From contig JBMNFI010000002.1 in assembly GCA_050949225.1 (NCBI GenBank), positions 372,001 to 436,000 on the forward strand: a stretch of 64,000 nucleotides of DNA, read 5' to 3'. The position numbers and the translations under genes are program-made. This DNA comes from JBMNFI01 sp050949225. Its GTDB lineage: Bacteria; Bacillota; Dehalobacteriia; UBA4068. The notes beneath the pieces were generated by a model. It was not told the DNA's origin, made no database searches, and was given only the letters and a program-made list of their open reading frames with translations. This document shows, piece after piece, positions 34,784 through 44,100 of the stretch (its first letter is position 1; each line of letters begins with the position of its first letter).

Positions 34784-35599
34784 ATGCCGGGATTTGATCT
34801 ACATATTCATAGCACAGCTTCCGATGGACTTTGTACAGTGGAGGAGATTATTCAACTAGCTCAAGATGTTAGTTTGGACGGTATTGCGATTACTGATCAT
34901 GATACGATGGACGGTTTGCCGCAAGCGATGACTTTGTCTAAAAAATTAAAATTTCCGGTTATCCCCGGAATTGAATTTAGTGCGGACTGGCAAGGTGTTG
35001 ATATTCATATTTTGGGTTATTGGCTGGATTTTCAGCAAGCATGGTTGAAAGAGCGTTTACAGGCTTTGCAGGAAGATCGTCTTAGACGCTGTTATTTGAT
35101 TGCGGAAAAACTGGCTGATTTAAAAATGCCGCTTAATTTGGAATCGATCATTAAGGCTGCCGGCAGTTCTGTCGGCCGCCCACATTTGGCCAAGGCAATG
35201 GTCAAAGAAGGTTATGTGAGAACGGAGAAAGAAGCTTTTTATAAGTGGCTGGCTCGGGGTATGCCGGCTTATGCGCCAAGAGTGAAGTTTTCTCCCTTTG
35301 AGGCCATGGATATTATTCAAAGAACCGGTGGAGTGGCGGTATTGGCTCATCCCGGTGTTAGTGTACATGATTCTTTATTGGGTCCTTTGGCTCATATGGG
35401 ATTAGCGGGCATTGAGGTTTATCATCCGGAACACAATCCCCAGGCAGAAAAGAAATATCTGCATTTTGCCAAACATTTTCATTTGGTTGTGACAGGTGGT
35501 TCTGATTTTCACGGGCGCAGGGATCGTCATCTTGGCTGCAAGACTACTTCTTTAAAACAATTGGAAAGATTGGCGGCTAAAAGGCAGCAACAATTGTGA
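34784..35599 (+). CDS. PHP domain phosphoesterase
   Basis: A 271-residue PHP protein of the TrpH/YciV (RNase AM) group. Metal ligands are in DLHIHSTASDG, ITDHDTMDG, PGIEFSA, HILGY, AHPG and the final GSDFHG. Characterised relatives act on 3',5'-nucleoside bisphosphates or trim RNA 5' ends; which applies here is not shown by sequence. The gene follows the dipeptidase by 17 bases. Confidence 0.88.
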   Translation: MPGFDLHIHSTASDGLCTVEEIIQLAQDVSLDGIAITDHDTMDGLPQAMTLSKKLKFPVIPGIEFSADWQGVDIHILGYWLDFQQAWLKERLQALQEDRLRRCYLIAEKLADLKMPLNLESIIKAAGSSVGRPHLAKAMVKEGYVRTEKEAFYKWLARGMPAYAPRVKFSPFEAMDIIQRTGGVAVLAHPGVSVHDSLLGPLAHMGLAGIEVYHPEHNPQAEKKYLHFAKHFHLVVTGGSDFHGRRDRHLGCKTTSLKQLERLAAKRQQQL

Positions 35600-35659
35600 T
35601 TAAGATAAGCCCTTTTTGCATATAATACAGTCAAAGGTTGTAGGAAGGGAGCTCTATTG

Positions 35660-35908
35660 ATGAAAAAGGAGCAGGCTCCGCAAGCTGAAGAACAGGTCAA
35701 GCAACTACAAGAAACGGTTTATTATTTACGCATGAATCGACGCATTTTGTTAACTGTTTTGGAGCAAATAAGGGATGATCACAAAAGGGATCTTCAGCAT
35801 TTAAATGAAGAAATTAAACAATTGCAAAAATCAAATTGTCGTTATGCACGCATAATTTGGCAAAAAAACAAACAAATTGTAGATCTGCAAAAATCGCAAA
35901 ATATTTAA
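35660..35908 (+). CDS. Small coiled-coil protein of unknown function
   Basis: An 82-residue, highly charged, probably all-helical protein. Heptad-like leucine spacing runs through residues 10-80 (VKQLQETVYYLRMN, then HLNEEIKQLQKS, and KQIVDLQKS). No Cys pairs, signal or membrane segment. I do not recognise a family. AAGGGAGC precedes ATG 35660, and TATAAT-like sequence lies about 35 bases upstream of the start. It is bounded by a good terminator, so it is a plausible real gene. Confidence 0.65.
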   Translation: MKKEQAPQAEEQVKQLQETVYYLRMNRRILLTVLEQIRDDHKRDLQHLNEEIKQLQKSNCRYARIIWQKNKQIVDLQKSQNI

Positions 35909-35934
35909 GAGAGCCGCCAGGCTCTCCTTTTATT
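35909..35934 (+). terminator. Terminator after the coiled-coil gene
   Basis: GAGAGCC (35909-35915) pairs with GGCTCTC (35920-35926) around GCCA, followed by CTTTTATTT, starting at the base after the stop codon. Confidence 0.88.
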
Positions 35935-36308
35935 TGGGATAAAAACACTTTTATAGCTGGTGATGCAGAAAAATTTTAGCGCAAAAGATTTTATTTATCT
36001 AATTAGAAAGGGCCGGCTAATTAAATTTTAAAGGGTTTTGGTGCTGTTTGTTGATAAAAAAGATTTATCACAGATGTTATGGGGCTATCAATACTATATA
36101 GTATACATGCTTCGATTTTATCAAACATTTAAAAGAGCAGATTAGATGATGATCTATTTACAGCAATGTTAGAAAATGAGAAATTTGGGGTGCAGTGGTT
36201 ATTGTGGTGGCAGTAGCATGTGGTATTTTTAAGATTTTCTCAGATGCTGTGGGTGGTAGCCATTAGGGGAAATTTAGGAAAAACCTCTTTTGCAGATGGG
36301 GTTGATGA
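35935..36308 (+). other. Non-coding gap upstream of cobS, rich in small inverted repeats
   Basis: No gene is supported. Inverted repeats occur at 36000-36006/36017-36023 (TAATTAG/CTAATTA) and 36052-36058/36064-36070 (TGATAAA/TTTATCA), and a palindrome at 36091-36104. I looked for a cobalamin riboswitch because cobS follows and did not find its conserved core. Confidence 0.5.
36091..36104. repeat. Perfect 14-bp palindrome
   Basis: ATACTATATAGTAT is its own complement. It lies about 220 bases upstream of the cobS promoter and may be a repressor site, but no regulator is implied by the sequence. Confidence 0.4.
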
Positions 36309-36337
36309 TTGAAGTACCAGTTATTGTAGTGTATAAT
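36309..36337 (+). promoter_or_regulatory. Promoter for cobS
   Basis: TTGAAG (36309-36314), 17-base spacer, consensus TATAAT (36332-36337); the cobS ATG is 32 bases further on, so the leader is short and has no room for a riboswitch downstream of this start. Confidence 0.75.
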
Positions 36338-36369
36338 TAAAAGGTATTCTTAAATGAGGATTGGATAAA

Positions 36370-37137
36370 ATGTGGAAAGATTTTTTGTTTTTAATTAGTT
36401 TTATGAGCCGCATACCTATTAAGACCGACTGGGGAATAAAGGAAGAGGATTGGTCACGCTGTTTGCGGCTTTTGCCTCTATGGGGTCTGCTTTTAGGCGT
36501 TTTGGTTGCTGGTGTGGCTGCTGTAATTTCAGGGATCAATGCACCCGTGGCTGCAGCCTGCGCTGTAGCTGCTTCTGCCTTTTTGACGGGGGGATTGCAT
36601 TTAGATGGTGTGATGGATACGGCAGATGGTCTGGCTTCCGGAAATGATAGGGAAAAAGCTTTTCGCTTCATGTCTGATGCCCATATTGGTGCCATGGGGA
36701 TTATTTCTTTACTTATACTGCTGATGTTAAAATATGTTTTGTATCTTTTTTTAATTGTCAATGTGCAGGTTTGGTGGGTTTTGCCGGCGGGAGTAGTTTT
36801 TTCTCGTTTTATGCTGGTATTTGTGGTATATGCTTTTCCTAATGCTAAAAAAACGGGTTTAGCCGCTACTTTTCATAAATATTTTGAAAAAAAATATTTT
36901 ATTGTGGCACTTTTTCTTACCGTGATCATCTTGTTGTTTTTTGGCAATTGGCTGGCAATTTTAGCAGCGGTATTTGCCGCAATTTTCGCGTATTTTGTAG
37001 CACATTCATGGTGTGGGCGTTGGGGTGGCTTGACGGGGGATGCTTATGGTTCACTGACAGAATGGTCGGAAATAATTTTCCTGTTGCTTTATTTGTTTGC
37101 AGTGGCCGTAGCGGGTAATTTACCTTTATTATTATAG
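36370..37137 (+). CDS. cobS: Adenosylcobinamide-GDP ribazoletransferase (cobalamin synthase)
   Basis: A 255-residue membrane enzyme that joins adenosylcobinamide-GDP to alpha-ribazole in the last stage of B12 synthesis. The family signature GGLHLDGVMDTADGLAS and then FRFMSDAHIGAMG lies at about 80-120, and five or six hydrophobic segments are visible. ATG 36370 is 9 bases after GAGGA; an in-frame TTG at 36361 abuts that site. The next gene is a cobC-like phosphatase, supporting a nucleotide-loop module; other B12 genes are not in the window. Confidence 0.94.
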   Translation: MWKDFLFLISFMSRIPIKTDWGIKEEDWSRCLRLLPLWGLLLGVLVAGVAAVISGINAPVAAACAVAASAFLTGGLHLDGVMDTADGLASGNDREKAFRFMSDAHIGAMGIISLLILLMLKYVLYLFLIVNVQVWWVLPAGVVFSRFMLVFVVYAFPNAKKTGLAATFHKYFEKKYFIVALFLTVIILLFFGNWLAILAAVFAAIFAYFVAHSWCGRWGGLTGDAYGSLTEWSEIIFLLLYLFAVAVAGNLPLLL

Positions 37138-37159
37138 AATATTAGGAGATTTATATGAG

Positions 37160-37768
37160 ATGAAAAAGACGAAAATTTACTTAGTGCGTCACGGCGAGAC
37201 GGATTTTAATAATGATTGGCGTTATCAGGGACAGATTGATGAGACACTTAATGAAACCGGTTTGGTGCAGGCACAGGCTTTGGGTACTTATTTTGCTGAT
37301 AAAAAATTAACTAAAATTTATACATCGCCGCTTTTAAGGGCGCAGCAAACCGCAAAGCCAATTGCTCAGCAGCATCAATTAGATTGTGAAATTCATCAGA
37401 GCCTGATTGAAATTAATTTTGGCGCTTGGGAAGGATTGACTTTTTCACAAATCAAGGAATCCTTTCCCCGGGAGATGGAGCAATGGATTGATTCTCCTCA
37501 TACCACAAAAATACCGCAAGGGGAGACTTTTACAATGGTGGGAGAGCGAGTGCAACAGGCTTTAAATGAGATCATTGCCACAGGTCAGGGAGAGGAACTT
37601 GCTATTATTGCTCATGGTTGTGTCAATCGTATCTTATTGTGCCAATTATTGGGTTTGGATTACCAGTATATTAAGCAATTTCGACAAGATAATGGTGCCG
37701 TGACCATTATTGATCTTTACGATGGTTTTAATGTTTTGGCTCTGGCAAATTATCAGCCGGATTTTTAG
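37160..37768 (+). CDS. cobC: Histidine phosphatase, probable alpha-ribazole phosphatase
   Basis: A 202-residue phosphoglycerate-mutase-fold phosphatase. The catalytic LVRHGETDFN carries the phospho-accepting histidine, TSPLLRAQQTA holds the conserved arginine, and AHGCVNRILL the second histidine. The family covers many substrates; adjacency to cobS points to dephosphorylation of alpha-ribazole phosphate. AGGAG precedes the start. Confidence 0.82.
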   Translation: MKKTKIYLVRHGETDFNNDWRYQGQIDETLNETGLVQAQALGTYFADKKLTKIYTSPLLRAQQTAKPIAQQHQLDCEIHQSLIEINFGAWEGLTFSQIKESFPREMEQWIDSPHTTKIPQGETFTMVGERVQQALNEIIATGQGEELAIIAHGCVNRILLCQLLGLDYQYIKQFRQDNGAVTIIDLYDGFNVLALANYQPDF

Positions 37769-37775
37769 ATAGTTA

Positions 37776-37826
37776 TTTAAAAATGATAGTATTTATGTTA
37801 TAATATTTATTAAACTATTAATAAAT
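37776..37826 (+). promoter_or_regulatory. Candidate guaB promoter with overlapping dyad
   Basis: TTTAAA (37776-37781), 17-base spacer and TATAAT (37799-37804). Directly after it, ATTTATTAA (37805-37813) and its complement TTAATAAAT (37818-37826) form a dyad over the expected start site, the geometry of a repressor operator. The -35 box is weak. Confidence 0.5.
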
Positions 37827-37870
37827 AAAAACACTATTACGAAGATTAAACTTTGCAGGAGGTGTAAAAT

Positions 37871-39325
37871 ATGTCAGATAGATTTGCAAAAGAGGGATTA
37901 ACATTTGATGATGTTTTACTAATTCCCGGGGCATCGTCTGTTTTGCCGCGGGATATTGATTTAACATCCAACTTAACGAAAAAAATTAAGCTCAATATCC
38001 CTTTAATGAGTGCCGGAATGGATACGGTGACCACCTCTAATATGGCGATTGCCATTGCCAGGGAAGGCGGAATTGGCGTTATTCATAAGAATATGTCTAT
38101 CGAGGAGCAGGCATGCGAGGTAGATCGAGTGAAAAGATCGGAGAATGGTGTTATTATTAATCCGATTTTTCTTTCGCCCGATCATCTAATTAGTGAAGCA
38201 TTAGAAATCATGAAACATTATCGTATTTCCGGCGTCCCTATTACTGTGGAAGGAAAATTAGTGGGGATATTGACTAATCGGGATTTACGTTTTGAAACAG
38301 ATTATAATAAATATATTCATGAAGTAATGACAAAGGACCGTTTAATTACGGCTCCTGAGGGTACTAATCTTCAGCAGGCGCAAGAAATCCTTAAACAACA
38401 TAAAATTGAAAAATTGCCTTTGGTAAATGAGGAGGGTTATTTGCGCGGTCTTATCACCATTAAGGATATCGAAAAAAACATTAAATATCCTAATTCCAGC
38501 AAAGATGAACGTGGCCGTCTTTTGGTGGCAGCTGCTGTAGGGGTGGTGGATGATACGCTGGAAAGGGCGCAAGCTTTGATCAAATCCGGTGTTGATGTTT
38601 TGGTAGTGGATACTGCTCATGGCCATTCCAAGTCTGTTTTAGAGATGCTGTGCAAGCTTAAAGAGACTTTTGACGTGGATATTATTGCCGGTAATATTGC
38701 CACAGCTGAAGCCGCTAAGGCTTTGATTGAGGCCGGGGCTGATGCTATCAAAGTCGGTGTGGGGCCAGGTTCCATTTGTACAACCAGAGTGATTGCCGGC
38801 ATTGGTGTGCCGCAAATTACTGCTATCAGTGATGCGGCAGAGGCTGCAGCTGGGCATGGTGTGTCGGTGATTGGTGATGGTGGCGTTAAATATTCCGGTG
38901 ATTTGGTGAAAGCTATTGCGGCCGGGGCTGATGTTGTGATGGTGGGTAGCTTATTTGCCGGAACCAAGGAAAGTCCGGGTGAAATAGAGTTATATCAGGG
39001 GCGTAGTTTTAAAGTTTATCGGGGAATGGGCTCTTTGGCGGCGATGAAAGATGGCAGCAAAGACAGATATTTTCAGTGCACAACGGATGCCGATAAATTG
39101 GTCCCCGAAGGAATTGAAGGTCGAGTTCCCTATAAAGGCGCATTATCTGAGACCGTTTATCAATTGGTGGGCGGATTGCGTTCAGGTATGGGATATTGTG
39201 GGACTCCCAATATTGAGTCATTAAAAAAAGAGTCTAAATTTGTGCGTATTACAGGTGCCGGTTTGAAAGAAAGTCATCCCCATGATGTACAAATCACCAA
39301 AGAGGCGCCTAATTATCGCATTTAG
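37871..39325 (+). CDS. guaB: Inosine-5'-monophosphate dehydrogenase
   Basis: A 484-residue IMPDH that oxidises IMP to XMP, the first step toward GMP. The barrel is interrupted by two CBS domains (about 95-205), and the active-site loop GPGSICTTR places Cys303 as the catalytic residue; GDGGVKYSGD and the flap segment GYCGTPN follow. AGGAGGTG precedes ATG 37871. It has its own promoter and is therefore likely to be regulated apart from cobS-cobC. Confidence 0.97.
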   Translation: MSDRFAKEGLTFDDVLLIPGASSVLPRDIDLTSNLTKKIKLNIPLMSAGMDTVTTSNMAIAIAREGGIGVIHKNMSIEEQACEVDRVKRSENGVIINPIFLSPDHLISEALEIMKHYRISGVPITVEGKLVGILTNRDLRFETDYNKYIHEVMTKDRLITAPEGTNLQQAQEILKQHKIEKLPLVNEEGYLRGLITIKDIEKNIKYPNSSKDERGRLLVAAAVGVVDDTLERAQALIKSGVDVLVVDTAHGHSKSVLEMLCKLKETFDVDIIAGNIATAEAAKALIEAGADAIKVGVGPGSICTTRVIAGIGVPQITAISDAAEAAAGHGVSVIGDGGVKYSGDLVKAIAAGADVVMVGSLFAGTKESPGEIELYQGRSFKVYRGMGSLAAMKDGSKDRYFQCTTDADKLVPEGIEGRVPYKGALSETVYQLVGGLRSGMGYCGTPNIESLKKESKFVRITGAGLKESHPHDVQITKEAPNYRI

Positions 39326-39343
39326 AAAAGAGGTTAAGTCATA

Positions 39344-40231
39344 ATGTCAAGGTCAAGGGGAAGAAGACAGAAAAAAAATGGCAGTAAAGTTGCGATCATT
39401 ATTTTAATTATTTTGATCGTGGTGGTTGGTTTTACAGGACTTAAATTATGGTTGGGTGATTCAGGCGGGTTTGGTGACAGGGTCAATGTTTTGATTGTTG
39501 GCACTGATGAAAACGATGTTAATAGGGATTCCGGACGTGCTGATGCTATCATAGTTGCCAGCATTGATTTTAAAAATGAAGATCTTTCCCTTTTATCTTT
39601 ACCGCGTGATTCCTATGTAGAAATACCCGGTCATGGATCGGATAAGATCAATCATTCTTTTTCTTATGGCAAGATTGAGTTAACCCGTAAAACAGCAGAA
39701 AATTTATTGGATGTACCGATCAAATACTATGTGCAGACTGATTTTAGCGGTTTTGAAGAGATCGTTGATATTCTGGGCGGGGTAGAGATTGATGTTGATA
39801 AGCGTATGTACAAAAAAACGTATTACGGTACTATTGATCTACAGCCCGGTTTGCAAACCCTAAATGGGGAGGAAGCCCTGCAGTATGTGCGTTTTCGCAA
39901 TGATCCGATGGGAGATGTTAAAAGAGTAGAAAGGCAGCGTATTTTTATCTCTGCTGTTTTGGACGAAACCTTTGCGACAGAAAACATTACTAAATTGCCG
40001 AAGGTTTTATCTTCATTGTCCAAGGTGTTGGACACTAATCTTTCTTCGAGCCAACTGATTAAATTAGGAAATATGGTCAAGGATATTCCGGCGGCCAATA
40101 TTAAAAGTGAAACTGCTCCCGGTAATTTTGGCAGCAAAAATGGTGTTAGCTACTGGATTATTAATGAAAGCGAATTGAAAACGATGGTTGATGATTTGTT
40201 TTTTAGTTCCTCAACGGATGATCATGAATAA
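39344..40231 (+). CDS. LytR-CpsA-Psr (LCP) family protein
   Basis: A 295-residue LCP phosphotransferase, the class that attaches teichoic acids or other glycopolymers to peptidoglycan outside the membrane. A basic head and one membrane helix (about 16-36) precede the LCP domain: VLIVGTDEN, SGRADAIIVASID, SLPRDSYVEIPG with the lipid-binding arginine, KINHSFSYG, and LNGEEALQYVRFR...VKRVERQR. It begins 18 bases after guaB and ends at a terminator. Confidence 0.92.
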   Translation: MSRSRGRRQKKNGSKVAIIILIILIVVVGFTGLKLWLGDSGGFGDRVNVLIVGTDENDVNRDSGRADAIIVASIDFKNEDLSLLSLPRDSYVEIPGHGSDKINHSFSYGKIELTRKTAENLLDVPIKYYVQTDFSGFEEIVDILGGVEIDVDKRMYKKTYYGTIDLQPGLQTLNGEEALQYVRFRNDPMGDVKRVERQRIFISAVLDETFATENITKLPKVLSSLSKVLDTNLSSSQLIKLGNMVKDIPAANIKSETAPGNFGSKNGVSYWIINESELKTMVDDLFFSSSTDDHE

Positions 40232-40250
40232 TATGGAGAGCGGGAAGTAG

Positions 40251-40282
40251 AATAACCCGGCCTTGTTGGCCGGGTTATTTTA
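40251..40282 (+). terminator. Terminator after the LCP gene
   Basis: AATAACCCGGCC (40251-40262) pairs perfectly with GGCCGGGTTATT (40268-40279) around TTGTT. Confidence 0.93.
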
Positions 40283-40425
40283 AAAATGGTTGTCGTTAAT
40301 CAGACTCTTGCGATATCTGGCAAATTAAAAAGGAAAATGAGAAGTGTATGGGGAATATTTTATTAGCCCCAAATTGTCGAAAATTGCGTTGTAAAATATG
40401 TCAGAAATCCGGAGAATTTTTTATT

Positions 40426-41154
40426 ATGAATGAATCCGCTAAAAAGGCAGATAAAAATTTAAATAAAATTCGGGTTAAAAATGTTCACAAGGGTCATCGA
40501 AAACGACTAAAAAGCCGTTATCACAAGGAGGGCTTAGCCAACTTTGAGGATCATCAGGTTTTGGAGATGCTCTTATTTTTTGCGATTCCCCATCGTGATA
40601 CTAATGATCTGGCTCATCAATTGTTGAATGAATATGGATCTTTTTCTGCTGTTTTGGAGGCCGATCCTTTAGATATGATAAAAATTAAGGGCGTGGGAGA
40701 GCATACGGCTTTGCTTTTGACTATATTGCCGGAAATATTAGGCCGCTATCAGAAGGACAAGTCCGGCCGTAATCTTTATATCCAGGATACTGAATCTTTG
40801 GCTAAATATGCTGTATCCTTAATGGTAGGACAGCAAAACGAAGCTTTTTATTTAATATGTCTGGATGCGCAAAACAAGGTTAATAATGCTGCAATGCTGC
40901 ATGTGGGCACTATTAATGAGGTTACGGTTTACCCGCGTTCCGTAGTTGAAACAGCTATTAGGCATAATGCCAAAAGTGTTGCTTTGGTGCATAATCATCC
41001 CAGTGGCAATCTTACTCCCAGCGTTAATGATATGAATTTAACCTATAAACTGATGGATATTATGCAGGAAATATCTATTTCAGTGGTGGATCATATTATC
41101 GTCAGTAATGACCGTTATCTCAGTTTTGCAGAAAAGGGTTTGTTGATCAGATAG
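40426..41154 (+). CDS. radC: RadC family JAB-domain protein
   Basis: A 242-residue RadC protein. An N-terminal helix-hairpin-helix segment (IKIKGVGEHTALLL) is followed by the JAMM metal motif HNHPSGNLTPSVND. Despite the name, a direct role in DNA repair is doubtful; the biochemical function is not settled. ATG 40426 is preceded by GGAGAA at about ten bases; ATG 40348 would add 26 residues including CRKLRCKIC, which are not typical of the family, so I prefer the shorter form. Confidence 0.88.
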   Translation: MNESAKKADKNLNKIRVKNVHKGHRKRLKSRYHKEGLANFEDHQVLEMLLFFAIPHRDTNDLAHQLLNEYGSFSAVLEADPLDMIKIKGVGEHTALLLTILPEILGRYQKDKSGRNLYIQDTESLAKYAVSLMVGQQNEAFYLICLDAQNKVNNAAMLHVGTINEVTVYPRSVVETAIRHNAKSVALVHNHPSGNLTPSVNDMNLTYKLMDIMQEISISVVDHIIVSNDRYLSFAEKGLLIR

Positions 41155-41176
41155 AATACTGTTTTAGGAGGAGCAA

Positions 41177-44100
41177 ATGACATTTGTTCATTTACATAAT
41201 CATACAGAATATAGTCTTTTGGATGGTGCTGCCCGTCATAAAAAACTTTTGGCTAAAGCAAAAGCAATGGATATGCCGGCAGTTGCCATTACAGATCACG
41301 GTGTTATGTATGGTGTGATTAATTTTTATCGAGAGGCGAAAAAGGCAGGGATTAAGCCTATTATTGGTTGTGAGGTATATGTTGCTCAGCGGACTCGTTT
41401 TGATAAGGATCCGCGTCAGGATAGTTCCCCCTTTCATCTGGTGCTTTTAGCGGAAAATCAAGAGGGCTATGAAAATTTATGCCGTTTGGTTTCTTATGCT
41501 TTTTTAGAAGGTTTTTATTATAAGCCGCGAGTGGATAAGGAGCTGTTGCGTAAATATAATAAAGGTTTGATTGCCCTTTCAGCTTGCATTGTGGGTGAGA
41601 TACCCGATTTAATTTTACAAGGCAGGGAAGAAGATGCCAAAAAGATAGCTTTGGAGTACCAGGAAATTTTCGGTAAGGATAATTTTTTTATCGAAATTCA
41701 AGATCATGGGATAGCGGAAGAAAAAGCGGTTTTTCCGCGCTTGGTTGATTTGGCTAAAAAGCTTAATATTCCTTTAGTGGCAACTAATGATATCCACTAC
41801 GTAGATCAAAAAGATGCCGCGATGCATGATATTTTATTGTGTATTCAAACCGGCAAATTGCGTGATGAAGAAAACCGCATGCGTTTTACAGGTACGCAAT
41901 TTTATCTTAAAACAGAAGAGGAAATGCGAGCTTTGTTTCCTGATTATCCGGAAGCCATTGACAATACAGTTAAAATTGCCGAACGGTGTAATGTGGACTT
42001 TGAATTTGGCAATCTTTATTTGCCGGATTATCAAGTTCCGCCGGGTTTTACCTTACACGGTTATTTAGAGGAGCTCTGTCAGCGAGGTCTTAAAGAGCGT
42101 TATCAAGAGATTACTCCCGAGTTAGAAGAACGCTTGGATTATGAATTAAAAACTATTAATAATATGGGCTTTTCCGGTTATTTTTTGATTGTCTGGGATT
42201 TAATTCATTTCTCAAGGCAGCAAGGTATTTATGTAGGGCCCGGTCGTGGCAGTGCTGCCGGAAGCTTGGTGGCATATGTTTTGAGAATTACTAATATTGA
42301 TCCTATCAAATATAAGTTGATTTTTGAACGTTTTCTTAATCCGGAGCGGGTAACGCCGCCGGATATTGACATAGATTTTTGTTATGAGCGGCGCAATGAA
42401 GTTATTGAATACCTGGTAAATAAGTATGGTAAGGACAATGTAGGACAAATAATTACTTTTGGTACTATGGGAGCTCGTGGTGCCATTAAAGATGTGGGTC
42501 GTGTCTTGGATATTCCTTATAGTTATGTTGACAAGCTTGCCAAACAAATTCCTCATGATCTGGGGATTAAGCTGGCTACTGCTATTGAGGAAAGCCCTGA
42601 ATTGAAGCTTGCTTATGAAGAGGATACTGAGGCGCGTGAATTGTTGGATATTGCCATGCAGATTGAAGGTATGCCTCGCCATACTTCCAAACATGCTGCA
42701 GGTGTGGTGATTGCCCGGAAAGAAATTATCAGTTATATGCCGTTACAGAAATTGGGAGATGATTTTGCGACTACTCAATACGAAAAGGAAGAGGTTGAGG
42801 CTTGCGGGCTTTTAAAAATGGATATTCTCGGTTTGCGTACCTTGACAGTAATAGGTGATGCAATCAATAATATTCAAATCAGTCATCCGGATCAGGAAAA
42901 AATTGATATAGATAATATTTCCTGGGATGATCAAAAAACCTATGATCTTTTAAGCAGCGGTGAGACTATTGGTGTTTTTCAACTGGAAAGTGATGGTATG
43001 CGCAAATTGATTCGTGGTATGCGTCCAGAGCGTTTTGAGGATATTATTGCTTTGGTGGCATTATATCGTCCGGGTCCTTTAGAGAACAACATGGATAAAG
43101 ATTATATCGAGTGTAAACATGGGCGTAAGTCTATTTCTTATCCCCATCCGCTTTTAAAAGATATTTTACAAGAGACCTATGGGGTTATTCTTTACCAAGA
43201 ACAGGTGATGCAATGTGCCACAGCTTTGGCCGGTTTTTCCTTGGGACAGGCTGATCTTTTACGAAGAGCCATGGGGAAAAAGAAAGCTGAGGTAATGGCG
43301 CAGCAGAAAGAGGCTTTTTTAAGCGGCTGTGCTAAAAAAGGAATTCCTGCTACGGCATCTAATAAAGTTTTTAGCATCTTGGAAAAGTTTGCCAGCTACG
43401 GTTTTAATAAAAGTCATTCGGCCGCCTATGCCGTTATCGCTTATGAAACGGCTTGGTTAAAAGCTAATTATCCGGCAGAATTCATGGCAGCGATGATGAC
43501 AAGTGTTATGGATACGGCTGATAAAGTGCCTGAATATATTGAAGAATGTCGGCGCATGAATATTGAATTGTTATCACCGGATATTAATTTAGGTGATGCA
43601 AAATTCACCGTAGTTGGTGAGAAAATTTCTTTTGCTTTGGCCGCTATTAAGCATGTAGGACGTGAAGCAGTGGCTAAAATAGTAGAAGAGAGGAAAGCTA
43701 ATGGACCGTTTACCTCCTTGATGGATTTGTGCTGCCGTACTTCCATGAATCGGAAAATGCTGGAAAGCTTGATTAAATGTGGGGCTTTAGATTCCTTTGG
43801 TTATTATCGCTCACAGCTGATGGAAGTGGCTGATCTGGCTTTAGAGATGGGAAGGCGTGTGGCAGAGGATCGGGATAATCAGCAAATGTCCTTATTTGAT
43901 TTTGGTATAGAAAAAGCGGATTATGTGATGCCGCAATTGGAGATGCCGGCTAAACCTGAATATTTAGCTGCAGATCTTTTAGCGATGGAAAAGGAGACCA
44001 TTGGTTTTTATGTTAGTGGTCATCCGATAGATGCTTATAAAGAACTTTTGAAGGAGAAAATTTCCCATCAGATTGCTGCACTTGAGAACACAGAGCCCAA

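Noticed and set aside
36170..36269. Short hydrophobic frame (VVIVVVAVACG...) upstream of cobS
   Set aside because: About 23 codons, GTG start without a ribosome site, and no recognised family; probably chance.
35935..36369. Cobalamin riboswitch upstream of cobS
   Set aside because: I looked for the conserved B12-box and the adjacent core helices and found no adequate match.
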